Origin: Bacteroidaceae bacterium
GTDB taxonomy: Bacteria > Bacteroidota > Bacteroidia > Bacteroidales > Bacteroidaceae
DNA length: 39,946 bases
Direction: 5' to 3'
NCBI GenBank assembly: GCA_021443405.1
Contig: JABUUA010000002.1
Span: forward strand, 1-39,946
Within the stretch, counting starts at the first letter, position 1; the number at the start of each line of letters is the position of its first letter. Positions 8,865 to 17,685 of the stretch are shown here, piece after piece. The translations under genes were made by a program, and so were the position numbers. Under the pieces are notes generated by a model. The model saw only the letters and a program-made list of their open reading frames with translations, ran no database searches and was not told the origin of the DNA.

Positions 8865-9857
8865 TTAATCTTTATCTAATTTGTACTTAGAAATATCAGT
8901 CCCAAACGACAGATTCAGACTCTCGAGCAAATCATCAAGCTCCGTGAGCGATTTCTTACCGAAGTTGCGGAACTTCAAAAGGTCGTTCTTGTTGAACTGA
9001 ACAAGATCACCGAGTGTTTCCACATCGGCAGCCTTCAAACAGTTCAAGGCGCGCACGCTCAAATCCATATCAACCAACTTGGTCTTGAGGAGTTGACGCA
9101 TGTGAAGCACCTCCTCATCGAACTCTTCATTGCCTTCACCATCAGAATTCTCGATGGTAATCTTCTCGTCAGAGAACAGCATGAAGTGATAAATGAGAAT
9201 CTTGGCAGCCTCTTTAAGTGCATCTTTCGGGTGAATGGAACCGTCAGTTGTGATTTCGAGTACGAGCTTCTCGTAGTCAGTTTTCTGTTCTACGCGGAAG
9301 TTCTCGACAGCATATCTCACATTTCTGATAGGAGTGTAAATTGAATCGATTGGCAGTACATTGACGTCGGTGCAGAACTCACGATTCTCATCAGCAGGCA
9401 CGTAACCGCGACCCTTGTTGATGCTTATCTCCATCTGCATCGTTGCCTTTGCATCTAAATGGCAAATAACTAATTCAGGGTTTAACACTTCAAATCCAGT
9501 CAGATACTTATTAAAGTCACCTGCCTTGAACACCGTCGTGTTCTCAACCGTAACCGAAACTTTCTCGTTCTCGAATTCTTCAACTGTTTGTTTGAAGCGA
9601 ACCTGCTTCAAGTTCAAGATAATGTTGGTAACATCCTCCTTAACACCAGGTACGGTCGCGAACTCGTGCTCAACACCACCGATTGCAACGGTGTTGATTG
9701 CGAAACCGTCTAATGAAGAGAGAAGTATACGGCGCAAAGCATTACCTACGGTAGTACCAAAGCCACCTTCCAGAGGACGAAACTCGAACTTACCGTACTT
9801 GTCATCGGCCTCCAACATTATTACCTTTTCGGGTTTTTGAAATGCTAATATCGCCAT
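8865..9857 (-). CDS. rpoA: DNA-directed RNA polymerase subunit alpha
   Basis: The 330-residue product has the alpha N-terminal dimerisation domain (about 1-230, with FRPLEGGFGTTVGNALRRILLSS split over helix 1) and a C-terminal helix-hairpin-helix domain (about 255-320, containing LSVRALNCLK and FRNFGKKS). The length is normal for Bacteroidetes. It sits between rpsD (9 nt) and rplQ, the standard alpha-operon order. Confidence 0.99.
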   Translation of the reverse strand: MAILAFQKPEKVIMLEADDKYGKFEFRPLEGGFGTTVGNALRRILLSSLDGFAINTVAIGGVEHEFATVPGVKEDVTNIILNLKQVRFKQTVEEFENEKVSVTVENTTVFKAGDFNKYLTGFEVLNPELVICHLDAKATMQMEISINKGRGYVPADENREFCTDVNVLPIDSIYTPIRNVRYAVENFRVEQKTDYEKLVLEITTDGSIHPKDALKEAAKILIYHFMLFSDEKITIENSDGEGNEEFDEEVLHMRQLLKTKLVDMDLSVRALNCLKAADVETLGDLVQFNKNDLLKFRNFGKKSLTELDDLLESLNLSFGTDISKYKLDKD

Positions 9858-9866
9858 CCTTAATTA

Positions 9867-10472
9867 TTATTTAGAGTACAACTCAACGATCAACTGCTCC
9901 TTAATGGTCTCGGGAATATCGGCACGCTCAGGCTTGTGCAAATACTTACCACTCTTGGTGGTCTCATCCCACTCAATCCAAGGATATTTGCTGTGGTTGA
10001 AGCCTGCCAAAGCTGCTTCAATAACTTCCAGACTCTTTGCACGCTCACGCACACCGACAATCTGGCCGGGCCTCACGCTATAAGAAGCGATGCCTACGAC
10101 CTGACCATCAACTACGATATGCTTGTGGTTGACAAGCTGACGAGCAGCACGACGAGTGGGGGCAATACCGAGACGGTATACAACGTTATCGAGACGACTC
10201 TCAAGGTTCTGCAACAGAATCTCACCAGTGATACCGCTGGTACGAGCAGCCTTCTCAAACATATTGCGGAACTGCTTCTCCAATACACCATAAGTGTACT
10301 TAGCCTTCTGCTTCTCAGCCAGCATGACACCATACTCCGATGTCTTACGACGACGATTATTGCCGTGCTGGCCAGGAGGGAAGTTTCTGCGGGCACGAAC
10401 CTTCTCCGAGCCCAGTATAGTCTCACCGAAACGACGGTCGATTCTTGATTTTGGTCCAGTATATCTAGCCAT
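9867..10472 (-). CDS. rpsD: 30S ribosomal protein S4
   Basis: S4 is a primary 16S rRNA binder and, in several bacteria, the autoregulator of the alpha operon. The 201-residue product begins MARYTGPKSRIDRRFGE and has the S4 RNA-binding domain at about 91-155 (SRLDNVVYRLGIAPTRRAARQLVNH). It is preceded by an unusually long spacer (10473-10586) that can fold, which is the logical place for S4 feedback. Confidence 0.98.
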   Translation of the reverse strand: MARYTGPKSRIDRRFGETILGSEKVRARRNFPPGQHGNNRRRKTSEYGVMLAEKQKAKYTYGVLEKQFRNMFEKAARTSGITGEILLQNLESRLDNVVYRLGIAPTRRAARQLVNHKHIVVDGQVVGIASYSVRPGQIVGVRERAKSLEVIEAALAGFNHSKYPWIEWDETTKSGKYLHKPERADIPETIKEQLIVELYSK

Positions 10473-10497
10473 AATTATTTTTAGTTTAGTTGGTAGT

Positions 10498-10557
10498 CCT
10501 TGTCAGGGTAGCAGCCGCGGCCACAGAAAGGAAATGTAAGCCAAAGACCTGCCAAGG
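10498..10557 (-). promoter_or_regulatory. Structured leader between rpsK and rpsD, possible S4 site
   Basis: Spacers in this cluster are mostly under 40 nt, but here rpsK and rpsD are 114 nt apart. On the minus strand CCTTG (10557-10553) pairs with CAAGG (10502-10498), and a further AGG/CCT pair extends the stem after a 2x2 internal loop. A GC-rich palindromic core (around 10515-10521) lies inside. There is no T-run, so it is not an intrinsic terminator. Function as an S4 feedback element is inference. Confidence 0.4.
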
Positions 10558-10586
10558 GATGTACCGTTGTTTGTGTCTGTACAGAA

Positions 10587-10976
10587 TTATACTCTTCTTC
10601 TTTTGGGAGGACGGCATCCGTTGTGGGGCAACGGAGTAACGTCGATAATCTCAACCACCTCGATACCTGCACCATGCACAGTACGAATAGCAGACTCACG
10701 GCCGTTACCGGGACCCTTCACATAAGCCTTCACCTTTCTCAAGCCAAGATCATAAGCAACCTTTGAGCAATCCTGCGCTGCCATCTGAGCTGCGTAAGGA
10801 GTGTTCTTCTTAGAACCGCGGAAGCCCATCTTACCAGCTGAAGACCAAGAAATCACCTGACCCTCGCTATTGGCCAAAGACACAATAATGTTGTTGAAAG
10901 AGCTGTGTACGTGGAGCTGACCCATAGCGTCAACCTTCACGTTTCTCTTCTTAGCTGCGACTGTTTTCTTTGCCAT
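10587..10976 (-). CDS. rpsK: 30S ribosomal protein S11
   Basis: S11 forms part of the 30S platform. The 129-residue product has the AxQAAxxxxK-type core (AAQMAAQDCSKVAYDLGLR) and ends in PHNGCRPPKRRRV, the conserved S11 tail. It starts 8 nt after rpsM in the usual rpsM-rpsK-rpsD-rpoA order. Confidence 0.98.
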   Translation of the reverse strand: MAKKTVAAKKRNVKVDAMGQLHVHSSFNNIIVSLANSEGQVISWSSAGKMGFRGSKKNTPYAAQMAAQDCSKVAYDLGLRKVKAYVKGPGNGRESAIRTVHGAGIEVVEIIDVTPLPHNGCRPPKRRRV

Positions 10977-10984
10977 ATTAATTA

Positions 10985-11365
10985 TTATTTAGTAGCCTTT
11001 TTCTTGTTAGCAACGGTCTTCTTCTTACCCTTGCGAGTACGAGCGTTGTTCTTAGTGCTCTGACCGCGAACGGGCAGACCATTACGATGACGAACGCCAC
11101 GGTAACAACCGATATCCATAAGACGCTTGATGTTCATAGCGATCTCTGAACGAAGGTCACCCTCTACCTTATACTCAGCACCGATAATCTCACGAATCTT
11201 GGCTGCCTCGTCATCTGTCCAGTCCTGAACCTTCTTGTCACGATCAATGCCAGCCTTATCCAAAATCTTGGCCGAGCTACTGCGACCTATACCAAAAACA
11301 TAGGTCAAAGCGATTTCACCTCTCTTGTTCTGAGGTAAATCTACACCAACAATTCTAATTGCCAT
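10985..11365 (-). CDS. rpsM: 30S ribosomal protein S13
   Basis: S13 sits in the 30S head and contacts the P-site tRNA and S19. The 126-residue product begins MAIRIVGVDLPQNKRGEIALTYVFGIG and has the RHRNGLPVRGQSTKNNART signature before a basic tail. Length and order are normal; it lies 30 nt after rpmJ. Confidence 0.98.
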   Translation of the reverse strand: MAIRIVGVDLPQNKRGEIALTYVFGIGRSSSAKILDKAGIDRDKKVQDWTDDEAAKIREIIGAEYKVEGDLRSEIAMNIKRLMDIGCYRGVRHRNGLPVRGQSTKNNARTRKGKKKTVANKKKATK

Positions 11366-11395
11366 ATATTAATTTATTCTTTAGCAATACTACAA

Positions 11396-11512
11396 TTAAC
11401 CCTGACGCGTCTTGAACTTAGGGTTCTTCTTGTTAATTACATACAGACGTCCCTTACGACGCACAATTTTGCAGTCAGCGGTACGTTTCTTCAAAGAAGC
11501 TCTTGTTTTCAT
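11396..11512 (-). CDS. rpmJ: 50S ribosomal protein L36 (zinc-free form)
   Basis: This 38-codon gene encodes MKTRASLKKRTADCKIVRRK followed by GRLYVINKKNPKFKTRQG. It has the L36 start and the FKTRQG ending but only one cysteine (Cys14) of the usual C-x2-C...C...H zinc site, so it is a C-minus type that should not need zinc. It lies between infA (11 nt) and rpsM, the conserved position for rpmJ. Confidence 0.96.
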   Translation of the reverse strand: MKTRASLKKRTADCKIVRRKGRLYVINKKNPKFKTRQG

Positions 11513-11523
11513 ATTTTCTTGTT

Positions 11524-11742
11524 TTATTTATATCTGAATACTATGCGTCCCTTCGACAAGTCATACGGGCTCATTTCGACCTTTACCTTGTCGCCGGGGA
11601 GAATCTTGATGTAGTGCATTCTCATTTTTCCTGAGATATGCGCTGTTATCTCGTGTCCATTCTCGAGTTCAACGCGGAACATTGCATTCGAGAGCGACTC
11701 TACGATAACGCCATCTTGTTCTATTGCGGACTGTTTTGCCAT
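11524..11742 (-). CDS. infA: Translation initiation factor IF-1
   Basis: The 72-residue OB-fold protein begins MAKQSAIEQDGVIVESLSNA and includes MRMHYIKILPGDKVKVEMSPYD, the IF-1 core that binds the 30S A site. It starts 1 nt after the map stop and precedes rpmJ, the typical Bacteroidetes secY-map-infA-rpmJ order. Confidence 0.98.
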   Translation of the reverse strand: MAKQSAIEQDGVIVESLSNAMFRVELENGHEITAHISGKMRMHYIKILPGDKVKVEMSPYDLSKGRIVFRYK

Positions 11743-11743
11743 A

Positions 11744-12535
11744 TCAGTTCTTTTCTATTTTTTCAATTTCGTCAAACGAGGAGAGTATGTCAACTCTTCC
11801 TTGGTGGATAGCTATGGTATGCTCGAAGTGAGCCGCCGGTTTATGGTCGAGAGTCTTCACGGTCCAACGATCCGACATCATGCCAATCTTTGGGCTGCCC
11901 ATCGTAATCATTGGTTCGATAGCTATGCATAAGCCGTTTTTGATTTGCTTGCCATCTCCTCTCTTCCCAAAGTTGGGGACTTGGGGATCTTCATGCATAT
12001 TCCTGCCGATTCCGTGTCCCACAAATTCCTTTACGACTCCGAACCCTTGCGCTTCACAATGAGACTGAACGGCATAACCGATTTCTCCAATTCTGCGCCC
12101 GAGCTGGGCAGCCTCAATACCTTTATATAAAGCCTCCTTTGTTGTCTTGAGCAGTTGCTTCACTTCTTCGCTGACCTCACCCACACAAAACGTGTAGCAA
12201 GAATCGCCACAAAATCCGTTCAGCAAGGTACCACAATCCACAGAAACGATGTCACCATCCTGCAGGGGCTTGTCATTGGGTATCCCATGTACCACCTCGT
12301 CATTTACAGATGTACAAATCGATGCGGGAAACGGACCACCATAGGGGTTCGGGAACCCCTTGAAGGTGGGGACCGCTCCGTTATCTCTTATATACTCCTC
12401 GGCAATCTTATCAAGTTCCAGGGTGGTTACCCCAGGCCTTATTGCCTTTCCAAGTTCTGCGAGCGTTTTGCCAACTAATAGATTGGCCGCTCTCATCAGT
12501 TCAATTTCTTCCTCTGTCTTCAGAAATATCTGCAT
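11744..12535 (-). CDS. map: Methionine aminopeptidase type I
   Basis: This enzyme removes the initiator methionine from new proteins. The 263-residue product has all five metal ligands: Asp100 (VSVDCG), Asp111, His174 (VGHGIG), Glu207 (AIEPM) and Glu238 (FEHT), plus the substrate His83. The start was set at the ATG at 12535 (MQIFLKTEEEIELMR), the family's usual start, 7 nt after the secY stop. An in-frame ATG at 12565 would overlap secY by 23 nt and add 10 non-conserved residues. Confidence 0.96.
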   Translation of the reverse strand: MQIFLKTEEEIELMRAANLLVGKTLAELGKAIRPGVTTLELDKIAEEYIRDNGAVPTFKGFPNPYGGPFPASICTSVNDEVVHGIPNDKPLQDGDIVSVDCGTLLNGFCGDSCYTFCVGEVSEEVKQLLKTTKEALYKGIEAAQLGRRIGEIGYAVQSHCEAQGFGVVKEFVGHGIGRNMHEDPQVPNFGKRGDGKQIKNGLCIAIEPMITMGSPKIGMMSDRWTVKTLDHKPAAHFEHTIAIHQGRVDILSSFDEIEKIEKN

Positions 12536-12542
12536 AGACCTT

Positions 12543-13880
12543 TTAATAGGCAGAAACGCCACCACGACCGCGAATTCTTCCTGAGCTCAACAAGCCGTCG
12601 TAATGTCTCATCAGCAAATGACTCTCAATCTGTTGCAAAGTATCGAGAACGACACCCACAAGAATCAGCAATGAGGTACCTCCGAAGAAATGTGCAAACT
12701 CAGGCTTCACATCAAGCAGACCAGCAAGAGCAGGCATGCACGCAATGAAAGCGAGAAACACAGAACCAGGAAGTGTGAGGTGAGACATAATATCATCCAG
12801 ATAATCTGCTGTATCCTTACCGGGACGAACACCGGGGATGAAACCATTGTTACGTTTGATGTCCTCCGCCATTTGAACAGGGTTCATGGTAATGGCCGTG
12901 TAGAAATAGGTGAACGCGACGATTAACAAAGCAAAAATGCAATTGTAAGGCAGACTGGTATAGTCTGACAACAACATCGCAATACCAGTGGTAGCATTTC
13001 CCTTTGAGAACAAACCTGCAAGAGTCGCAGGAACGAACATGATAGCCTGGGCAAAAATGATTGGCATCACATTTGCCGCAAACAACTTCAAGGGAATGTA
13101 CTGTCGAGCACCACCCACCTGCTGACCGCGTACCATACGCTGTGCATATTGCACAGGCACCTTACGGACGCCCTGAACAAGCAAGATAGATGCAAGGATT
13201 ACACCGAACAAAACAATAATTTCAATCAAGAAGGTTACCAGACCACCACCAGTCAGACCAGTGAAGCGGGAAACCACTTCCTGACCGAACGCCTGGGGCA
13301 GACGGGCAATAATACCCAACATGATAATCAAGGATACGCCATTTCCAATACCGCGATCCGTAATGCGCTCACCCACCCAGAGGATGAACATACTTCCTGC
13401 TGCCAAAATGATTGTAGAGGAAACAAGAAACATTGTCCAGGGGGCTACAATAGCGCCAGCGGACTGAACATGCAGGTTCAACAGATAGAAAGGAGCCTGG
13501 AACATCAGAATACCAATCGTCAAGTAACGAGTGTACTGATTAATCTTACGGCGTCCGCTCTCACCCTCACGCTGCATCTTTTGGAAATAAGGTACGGCAA
13601 GTGCGAGCAATTGGATAACAATAGAAGCAGAAATGTAGGGCATGATTCCCAATGCGAACACTGACGCATTTGAAAAAGCACCACCAGAGAACATATTCAA
13701 CAAGGACATAAGACCCTCATTGGTCTGCTCACGCAATGCCGTCAAGCGTTCAGGGTTAATGCCGGGAAGCACGATGAACGAGCCGAAACGGTAGATGGCA
13801 GCAAACGCTAAGGTCACGAGGAGACGACTACGCAAATCCTCGATTGCCCATATGTTCTTAACTGTATTTACAAACTTCAT
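12543..13880 (-). CDS. secY: Preprotein translocase channel subunit SecY
   Basis: SecY is the pore of the Sec translocon in the inner membrane. The 445-residue protein has about ten transmembrane helices and family segments such as GINPERLTALR early on, FVLGIMPYISASIVIQLL-like text (here FALGIMPYISASIVIQLLAL, residues about 75-95) and GFIPGVRPGKDTADYLD. It lies in the standard rplO-secY-map position, 8 nt after rplO. Confidence 0.98.
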   Translation of the reverse strand: MKFVNTVKNIWAIEDLRSRLLVTLAFAAIYRFGSFIVLPGINPERLTALREQTNEGLMSLLNMFSGGAFSNASVFALGIMPYISASIVIQLLALAVPYFQKMQREGESGRRKINQYTRYLTIGILMFQAPFYLLNLHVQSAGAIVAPWTMFLVSSTIILAAGSMFILWVGERITDRGIGNGVSLIIMLGIIARLPQAFGQEVVSRFTGLTGGGLVTFLIEIIVLFGVILASILLVQGVRKVPVQYAQRMVRGQQVGGARQYIPLKLFAANVMPIIFAQAIMFVPATLAGLFSKGNATTGIAMLLSDYTSLPYNCIFALLIVAFTYFYTAITMNPVQMAEDIKRNNGFIPGVRPGKDTADYLDDIMSHLTLPGSVFLAFIACMPALAGLLDVKPEFAHFFGGTSLLILVGVVLDTLQQIESHLLMRHYDGLLSSGRIRGRGGVSAY

Positions 13881-13888
13881 AATGTATC

Positions 13889-14332
13889 TTACAATTTAGT
13901 GGCAGTACCACCAGCATTCTGAATAGCGTTTTCAGCGGTTGCAGAGAAAGCATGAGCCGTCACCTCAACCTTAGCGGTCAATGTACCATTGCCAAGAATC
14001 TTCACCAATTGACTGGCCTTTGCAAAACCTGCATTAACCAACTCCTCAATACCAATAGTGGTGATACCCTTATCGGCAAGAGCCTGCAACGTATCAAGGT
14101 TCACAGCCTGGTAAGAAATGCGGTTGATGTTCTTGAAACCATGTTTGGGAAGACGACGCTGCAAAGGCATCTGGCCACCCTCGAAACCAATTTTCTTCTT
14201 GTAACCAGAGCGAGCCTTAGCACCCTTGTGACCGCGAGTAGAGGTGCCACCCAGACCAGAGCCGGGGCCGCGACCAATACGACGTTCAGAGTGTGTAGAG
14301 CCAACTGCAGGCTTCAAATTATTCAATTTCAT
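13889..14332 (-). CDS. rplO: 50S ribosomal protein L15
   Basis: L15 is a late-assembly 23S rRNA binder. The 147-residue product has the Gly/Arg-rich N-terminal extension (RRIGRGPGSGLGGTSTRGHKG) followed by the globular domain ending near AGGTATKL. It lies between rpmD (28 nt) and secY as expected. Confidence 0.98.
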   Translation of the reverse strand: MKLNNLKPAVGSTHSERRIGRGPGSGLGGTSTRGHKGAKARSGYKKKIGFEGGQMPLQRRLPKHGFKNINRISYQAVNLDTLQALADKGITTIGIEELVNAGFAKASQLVKILGNGTLTAKVEVTAHAFSATAENAIQNAGGTATKL

Positions 14333-14360
14333 AATCTTAATCGAATTAACAGTTGATTAA

Positions 14361-14537
14361 TTAGTCAATCACCTGAACCAAGTGATGAACCTTCTGCACC
14401 AAACCACGGTTTGAGGGATTGTCCTCAATCTCAACAACCTGATTCATCTTTCTCAGACCCAAGGTGTCGAGAGTGGCCTTCTGCGTGCGGGGAGCGTGAA
14501 TACGACTTCTAACTTGCTTTACTTTAATTGTTGCCAT
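14361..14537 (-). CDS. rpmD: 50S ribosomal protein L30
   Basis: This 58-codon gene starts MATIKVKQVRSRIHAPRTQK, runs through the TLGLRKMNQ signature and ends HHLVQVID. Length is normal for L30, a small 23S rRNA-binding protein. It is flanked by rpsE (12 nt upstream) and rplO. Confidence 0.96.
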   Translation of the reverse strand: MATIKVKQVRSRIHAPRTQKATLDTLGLRKMNQVVEIEDNPSNRGLVQKVHHLVQVID

Positions 14538-14549
14538 AGTGTATCCTCC

Positions 14550-15062
14550 TTATCCTCTAAATACTTTTTCAACACTGATACCACGGCTGGCAGCAACTTG
14601 CTTAGCATCGCGCATCTCAGAAAGAGCTGCGATAGTAGCCTTTACCAGATTGTGGGGGTTAGAAGAACCCTTTGACTTAGCGAGTACGTCCGTAATACCA
14701 ACGCTGTCGAGAACGGCACGCATTGCACCACCGGCAACCACACCCGTACCATGTGACGCAGGCATAATCAGAACCTCGGCACCACCAAACTTAGCGATAG
14801 CCTCGTGGGGCACTGTACCCTTCACGACAGGAACCTGTACAAGATTCTTCTTAGCAGCCTCTACTCCCTTAGCAATGGCAGCAGTGACTTCACCAGCTTT
14901 ACCAAGTCCCCAACCGATGATACCATTCTCATTACCAACTACCACGATGGCGCTGAATGTGAATGTGCGACCACCCTTGGTAACCTTGGTAACACGATTG
15001 ATAGCAACCAATCTATCTTTTAATTCGATATCGCTATTTAACTTAACCTTATTAATTGCCAT
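14550..15062 (-). CDS. rpsE: 30S ribosomal protein S5
   Basis: S5 is involved in decoding fidelity and mRNA unwinding. The 170-residue product has the double-stranded RNA-binding fold with RVTKVTKGGRTFTFSAIVV and the later GTGVVAGGAMRAVLDSVGI motif. It lies between rplR (5 nt) and rpmD. Confidence 0.98.
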   Translation of the reverse strand: MAINKVKLNSDIELKDRLVAINRVTKVTKGGRTFTFSAIVVVGNENGIIGWGLGKAGEVTAAIAKGVEAAKKNLVQVPVVKGTVPHEAIAKFGGAEVLIMPASHGTGVVAGGAMRAVLDSVGITDVLAKSKGSSNPHNLVKATIAALSEMRDAKQVAASRGISVEKVFRG

Positions 15063-15067
15063 AATCT

Positions 15068-15415
15068 TTAGAATTTAAGTCCACCGTTACGGGCGCCGTC
15101 TGCCAATGCCTTAACGCGGCCATGGTAGAGATAACCATTACGATCGAATACTACAGTAGTGATACCTGCCTCAAGAGCCTTTTTAGCAACCAGCTCACCT
15201 ACCTTAGTAGCCTGCTCCAACTTAGGACAAGACTCCATACCGAGAGATGATGCAGAAACCAACGTCTTACCAGTCGCGTCGTTATCGTTAATAATCTGTA
15301 CGTAGATTTGCTTGTTACTACGGAACACACTCATACGAGGACGCTCTGCAGTACCATTGACATTCTTACGAACTCTGTACTTAATCTTAATTCGTCTTTC
15401 TATTTTTGTTGTCAT
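15068..15415 (-). CDS. rplR: 50S ribosomal protein L18
   Basis: L18 carries 5S rRNA into the large subunit. The 115-residue product has RPRMSVFRSNKQIYVQIIND and ends in the family tail GYLYHGRVKALADGAR...GGLKF. It lies 18 nt after rplF and 5 nt before rpsE. Confidence 0.98.
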   Translation of the reverse strand: MTTKIERRIKIKYRVRKNVNGTAERPRMSVFRSNKQIYVQIINDNDATGKTLVSASSLGMESCPKLEQATKVGELVAKKALEAGITTVVFDRNGYLYHGRVKALADGARNGGLKF

Positions 15416-15433
15416 GATCTTACTGTTTTAAAA

Positions 15434-16006
15434 TTACTTAGCACCAGCTGACTTACCAGACTTTCTACGAATCTGCTCACCAACGAACAAGATACCCTTA
15501 CCCTTGTAAGGCTCAGGCTTACGGAAAGAACGAATTTTTGCACAAACTTGGCCCAAGAGCTGTTTGTCGCAAGACTTCAATATTACGAGAGGATTCTGGT
15601 TACGCTCCGACTTCGTCTCCACCTTAATTTCTGCAGGCAGTTGAATGAAGATGTTGTGAGTATAACCAAGCGAGAACTCAATCAAGTTACCCTGGTTAGA
15701 GGCACGATAACCGACACCTACCAACTCGAGCTGCTTCTCATAACCCTGAGAAACGCCAACCACCATATTGTTGACCAAAGAACGATACAAACCATGGAAA
15801 GCCTGCTTCTGCTTGCCTTCTACAGAATCATTCTGCTCGTCAATCTCGAAAGTCAACTCACCTTCGTTGATATTTACCTTAATTGAAGGATGAATAGCCT
15901 GACTCAGCTCACCTTCCTTACCCTTTACAGTGATTACGTTTTCGTCGCTTACGTTGATAGTAACACCTGAGGGAATAGTAATGGGCAATTTTCCAATTCT
16001 AGACAT
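15434..16006 (-). CDS. rplF: 50S ribosomal protein L6
   Basis: L6 binds near the sarcin-ricin loop. The 190-residue product begins MSRIGKLPITIPSGV and has the two L6 repeats, the second ending in the signature PEPYKGKGI. It sits between rpsH (15 nt) and rplR. Confidence 0.98.
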   Translation of the reverse strand: MSRIGKLPITIPSGVTINVSDENVITVKGKEGELSQAIHPSIKVNINEGELTFEIDEQNDSVEGKQKQAFHGLYRSLVNNMVVGVSQGYEKQLELVGVGYRASNQGNLIEFSLGYTHNIFIQLPAEIKVETKSERNQNPLVILKSCDKQLLGQVCAKIRSFRKPEPYKGKGILFVGEQIRRKSGKSAGAK

Positions 16007-16021
16007 TGTTCAATCCTCCTA

Positions 16022-16417
16022 TTAATATACGTAGCAAAGAACCTCGCCACCGACTTTGAGCTCAGCAGCTTCTTTGTTCGTCATTACACCCCTGGAAGTG
16101 GATAAAATAGCAATACCCAATCCGTTAATAACACGTGGCATGTCTTTGTAACCGGTGTACTTACGCATACCGGGCGTAGAAATGCGAATCAACTTCTTGA
16201 TAGCATTGGCCTTAGTGGCAGGGTCATACTTGAGTGCCACCTTGATGCTACCCTGAGGGCCATCCTCCACGAACTTGTAGTTCAGGATGTAGCCCTTCTC
16301 AAAAAGGATCTTTGTAATCTCCTTCTTCAAATTTGACGCGGGGCACTCAACCACTCTGTGCTTTGCCTGAATTGCATTACGCAACCGAGTCAAATAATCT
16401 GCAATAGGATCTGTCAT
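16022..16417 (-). CDS. rpsH: 30S ribosomal protein S8
   Basis: S8 binds 16S rRNA centrally and represses the spc operon in E. coli. The 131-residue product begins MTDPIADYLTRLRNA and has the signature GLGIAILSTSRGVMTNKEA near its end. It is separated from rpsN by 62 nt, one of the longer spacers in the cluster, in which no clear fold was seen. Confidence 0.98.
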   Translation of the reverse strand: MTDPIADYLTRLRNAIQAKHRVVECPASNLKKEITKILFEKGYILNYKFVEDGPQGSIKVALKYDPATKANAIKKLIRISTPGMRKYTGYKDMPRVINGLGIAILSTSRGVMTNKEAAELKVGGEVLCYVY

Positions 16418-16479
16418 TGTTTAAAATTTTAATTAATCGGGACGCTCCCGACAATATTAAAGAATTAATAATAAATGCT

Positions 16480-16779
16480 TTACCAACTTGCCTTCTTCAC
16501 ACCGGGAATCAAGCCATTTGAGGCCATCTCGCGGAACTGAATACGACTGATGCCAAACAAGCGGATGTAACCCTTGGGACGTCCGGTTATCTTACAGCGA
16601 TTGTGCAGACGTATGGGGTTAGCATTGCGGGGAATCGACTGCAACTTCTGCGCAGCCTCATAAGCCTCCACAGGATCGCCAGTGTTGACAATCTTCTTCA
16701 AAGCAGCACGCTTCTCAGCATACTTTGCAACCAATTTGGCTCTCTTGACCTCACGGGCCTTCATAGATTCTTTTGCCAT
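16480..16779 (-). CDS. rpsN: 30S ribosomal protein S14
   Basis: The 99-residue product is the long S14 form without the CxxC zinc motif. The conserved RNRCKITGRPKGY-like segment reads LHNRCKITGRPKGYIRLFGI, and it ends GLIPGVKKASW. S14 helps assemble the 30S head. It lies 6 nt after rplE. Like L36 here, it is a zinc-independent version. Confidence 0.97.
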   Translation of the reverse strand: MAKESMKAREVKRAKLVAKYAEKRAALKKIVNTGDPVEAYEAAQKLQSIPRNANPIRLHNRCKITGRPKGYIRLFGISRIQFREMASNGLIPGVKKASW

Positions 16780-16785
16780 ATCTTA

Positions 16786-17343
16786 TTAGTCGTTTTTAGC
16801 ATTCTTGAAAGGCAAACCAAACTCCTTGAGAAGAGCATAGCCCTCTTCGTCGGTCTTAGCTGTGGTAACAAAAGTAATATTCATACCTAAGATGCGGTCG
16901 ATAGTGTCGATGTTAATCTCAGGGAAGATGATTTGCTCCTGAATACCCAACGTATAGTTACCACGACCATCAAATTTACTTTCGATACCTTTGAAGTCGC
17001 GGATACGAGGCAGAGCAACACGTACGAGTTTCTCGAGGAACTCATACATACGCTCACGACGCAGGGTAACCATCACGCCGATAGGCATTTTCTTACGCAG
17101 TTTGAAGTTTGCCACGTCCTTCTTTGAAACTGTAGCAACGGCCTTCTGACCGGTGATGGCAGTAATCTCGTTGATAGCAATTTCAATAATTTTCTTGTCA
17201 GCAGTAGCCATACCCAGACCTTGATTGATAACAATCTTCTTGAGCACGGGAATCTGCATAGATGAAGAGTAATTGAACTGCTTCATCAAAGCAGGCGCGA
17301 TGCGCTCTGCATATTCTTTCTTAAGGCTTGCAGTATTTGCCAT
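16786..17343 (-). CDS. rplE: 50S ribosomal protein L5
   Basis: L5 binds 5S rRNA and contacts the P-site tRNA. The 185-residue product has the family signature around KIVINQGLGMATADKK and RRERMYEFLEKLV. Its ATG overlaps the rplX stop by one base (TAATG), implying coupled translation. Confidence 0.98.
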   Translation of the reverse strand: MANTASLKKEYAERIAPALMKQFNYSSSMQIPVLKKIVINQGLGMATADKKIIEIAINEITAITGQKAVATVSKKDVANFKLRKKMPIGVMVTLRRERMYEFLEKLVRVALPRIRDFKGIESKFDGRGNYTLGIQEQIIFPEINIDTIDRILGMNITFVTTAKTDEEGYALLKEFGLPFKNAKND

Positions 17344-17663
17344 TACTTAATCTCCTCTCCAGATTTTTTTGCATAACGGACAAGTTTACCGTCTGCATTC
17401 AACTTTCTACCAATACGAGTGGGCTTACCTGACTTGGGGTCAACTACGTTCAGATTTGAAATCTGAATGGGAGCCTCCATCTCAATAATGCCACCCTGAG
17501 GGAACTTGGCGCTGGGCTTCTGGCTCTTCTTCACCTTGTTCACACCCTCAACGATAGCGCGCTTCTCGCTTACAAACACTTTGAGCACGGTACCTGTCTG
17601 ACCCTTGCAATCACCAGCGTTTACATAAACGGTGTCGCCTTTCTTAATGTGTAACTTACTCAT
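17343..17663 (-). CDS. rplX: 50S ribosomal protein L24
   Basis: L24 is an assembly-initiating 23S rRNA binder. The 106-residue product has the N-terminal KOW motif (KKGDTVYVNAGDCKGQTGTV) and the later GGIIEMEAPIQISNL stretch. It overlaps rplE by one base and follows rplN by 22 nt. Confidence 0.98.
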   Translation of the reverse strand: MSKLHIKKGDTVYVNAGDCKGQTGTVLKVFVSEKRAIVEGVNKVKKSQKPSAKFPQGGIIEMEAPIQISNLNVVDPKSGKPTRIGRKLNADGKLVRYAKKSGEEIK

Positions 17664-17685
17664 TACTGTGAATTACTTAAACTGA

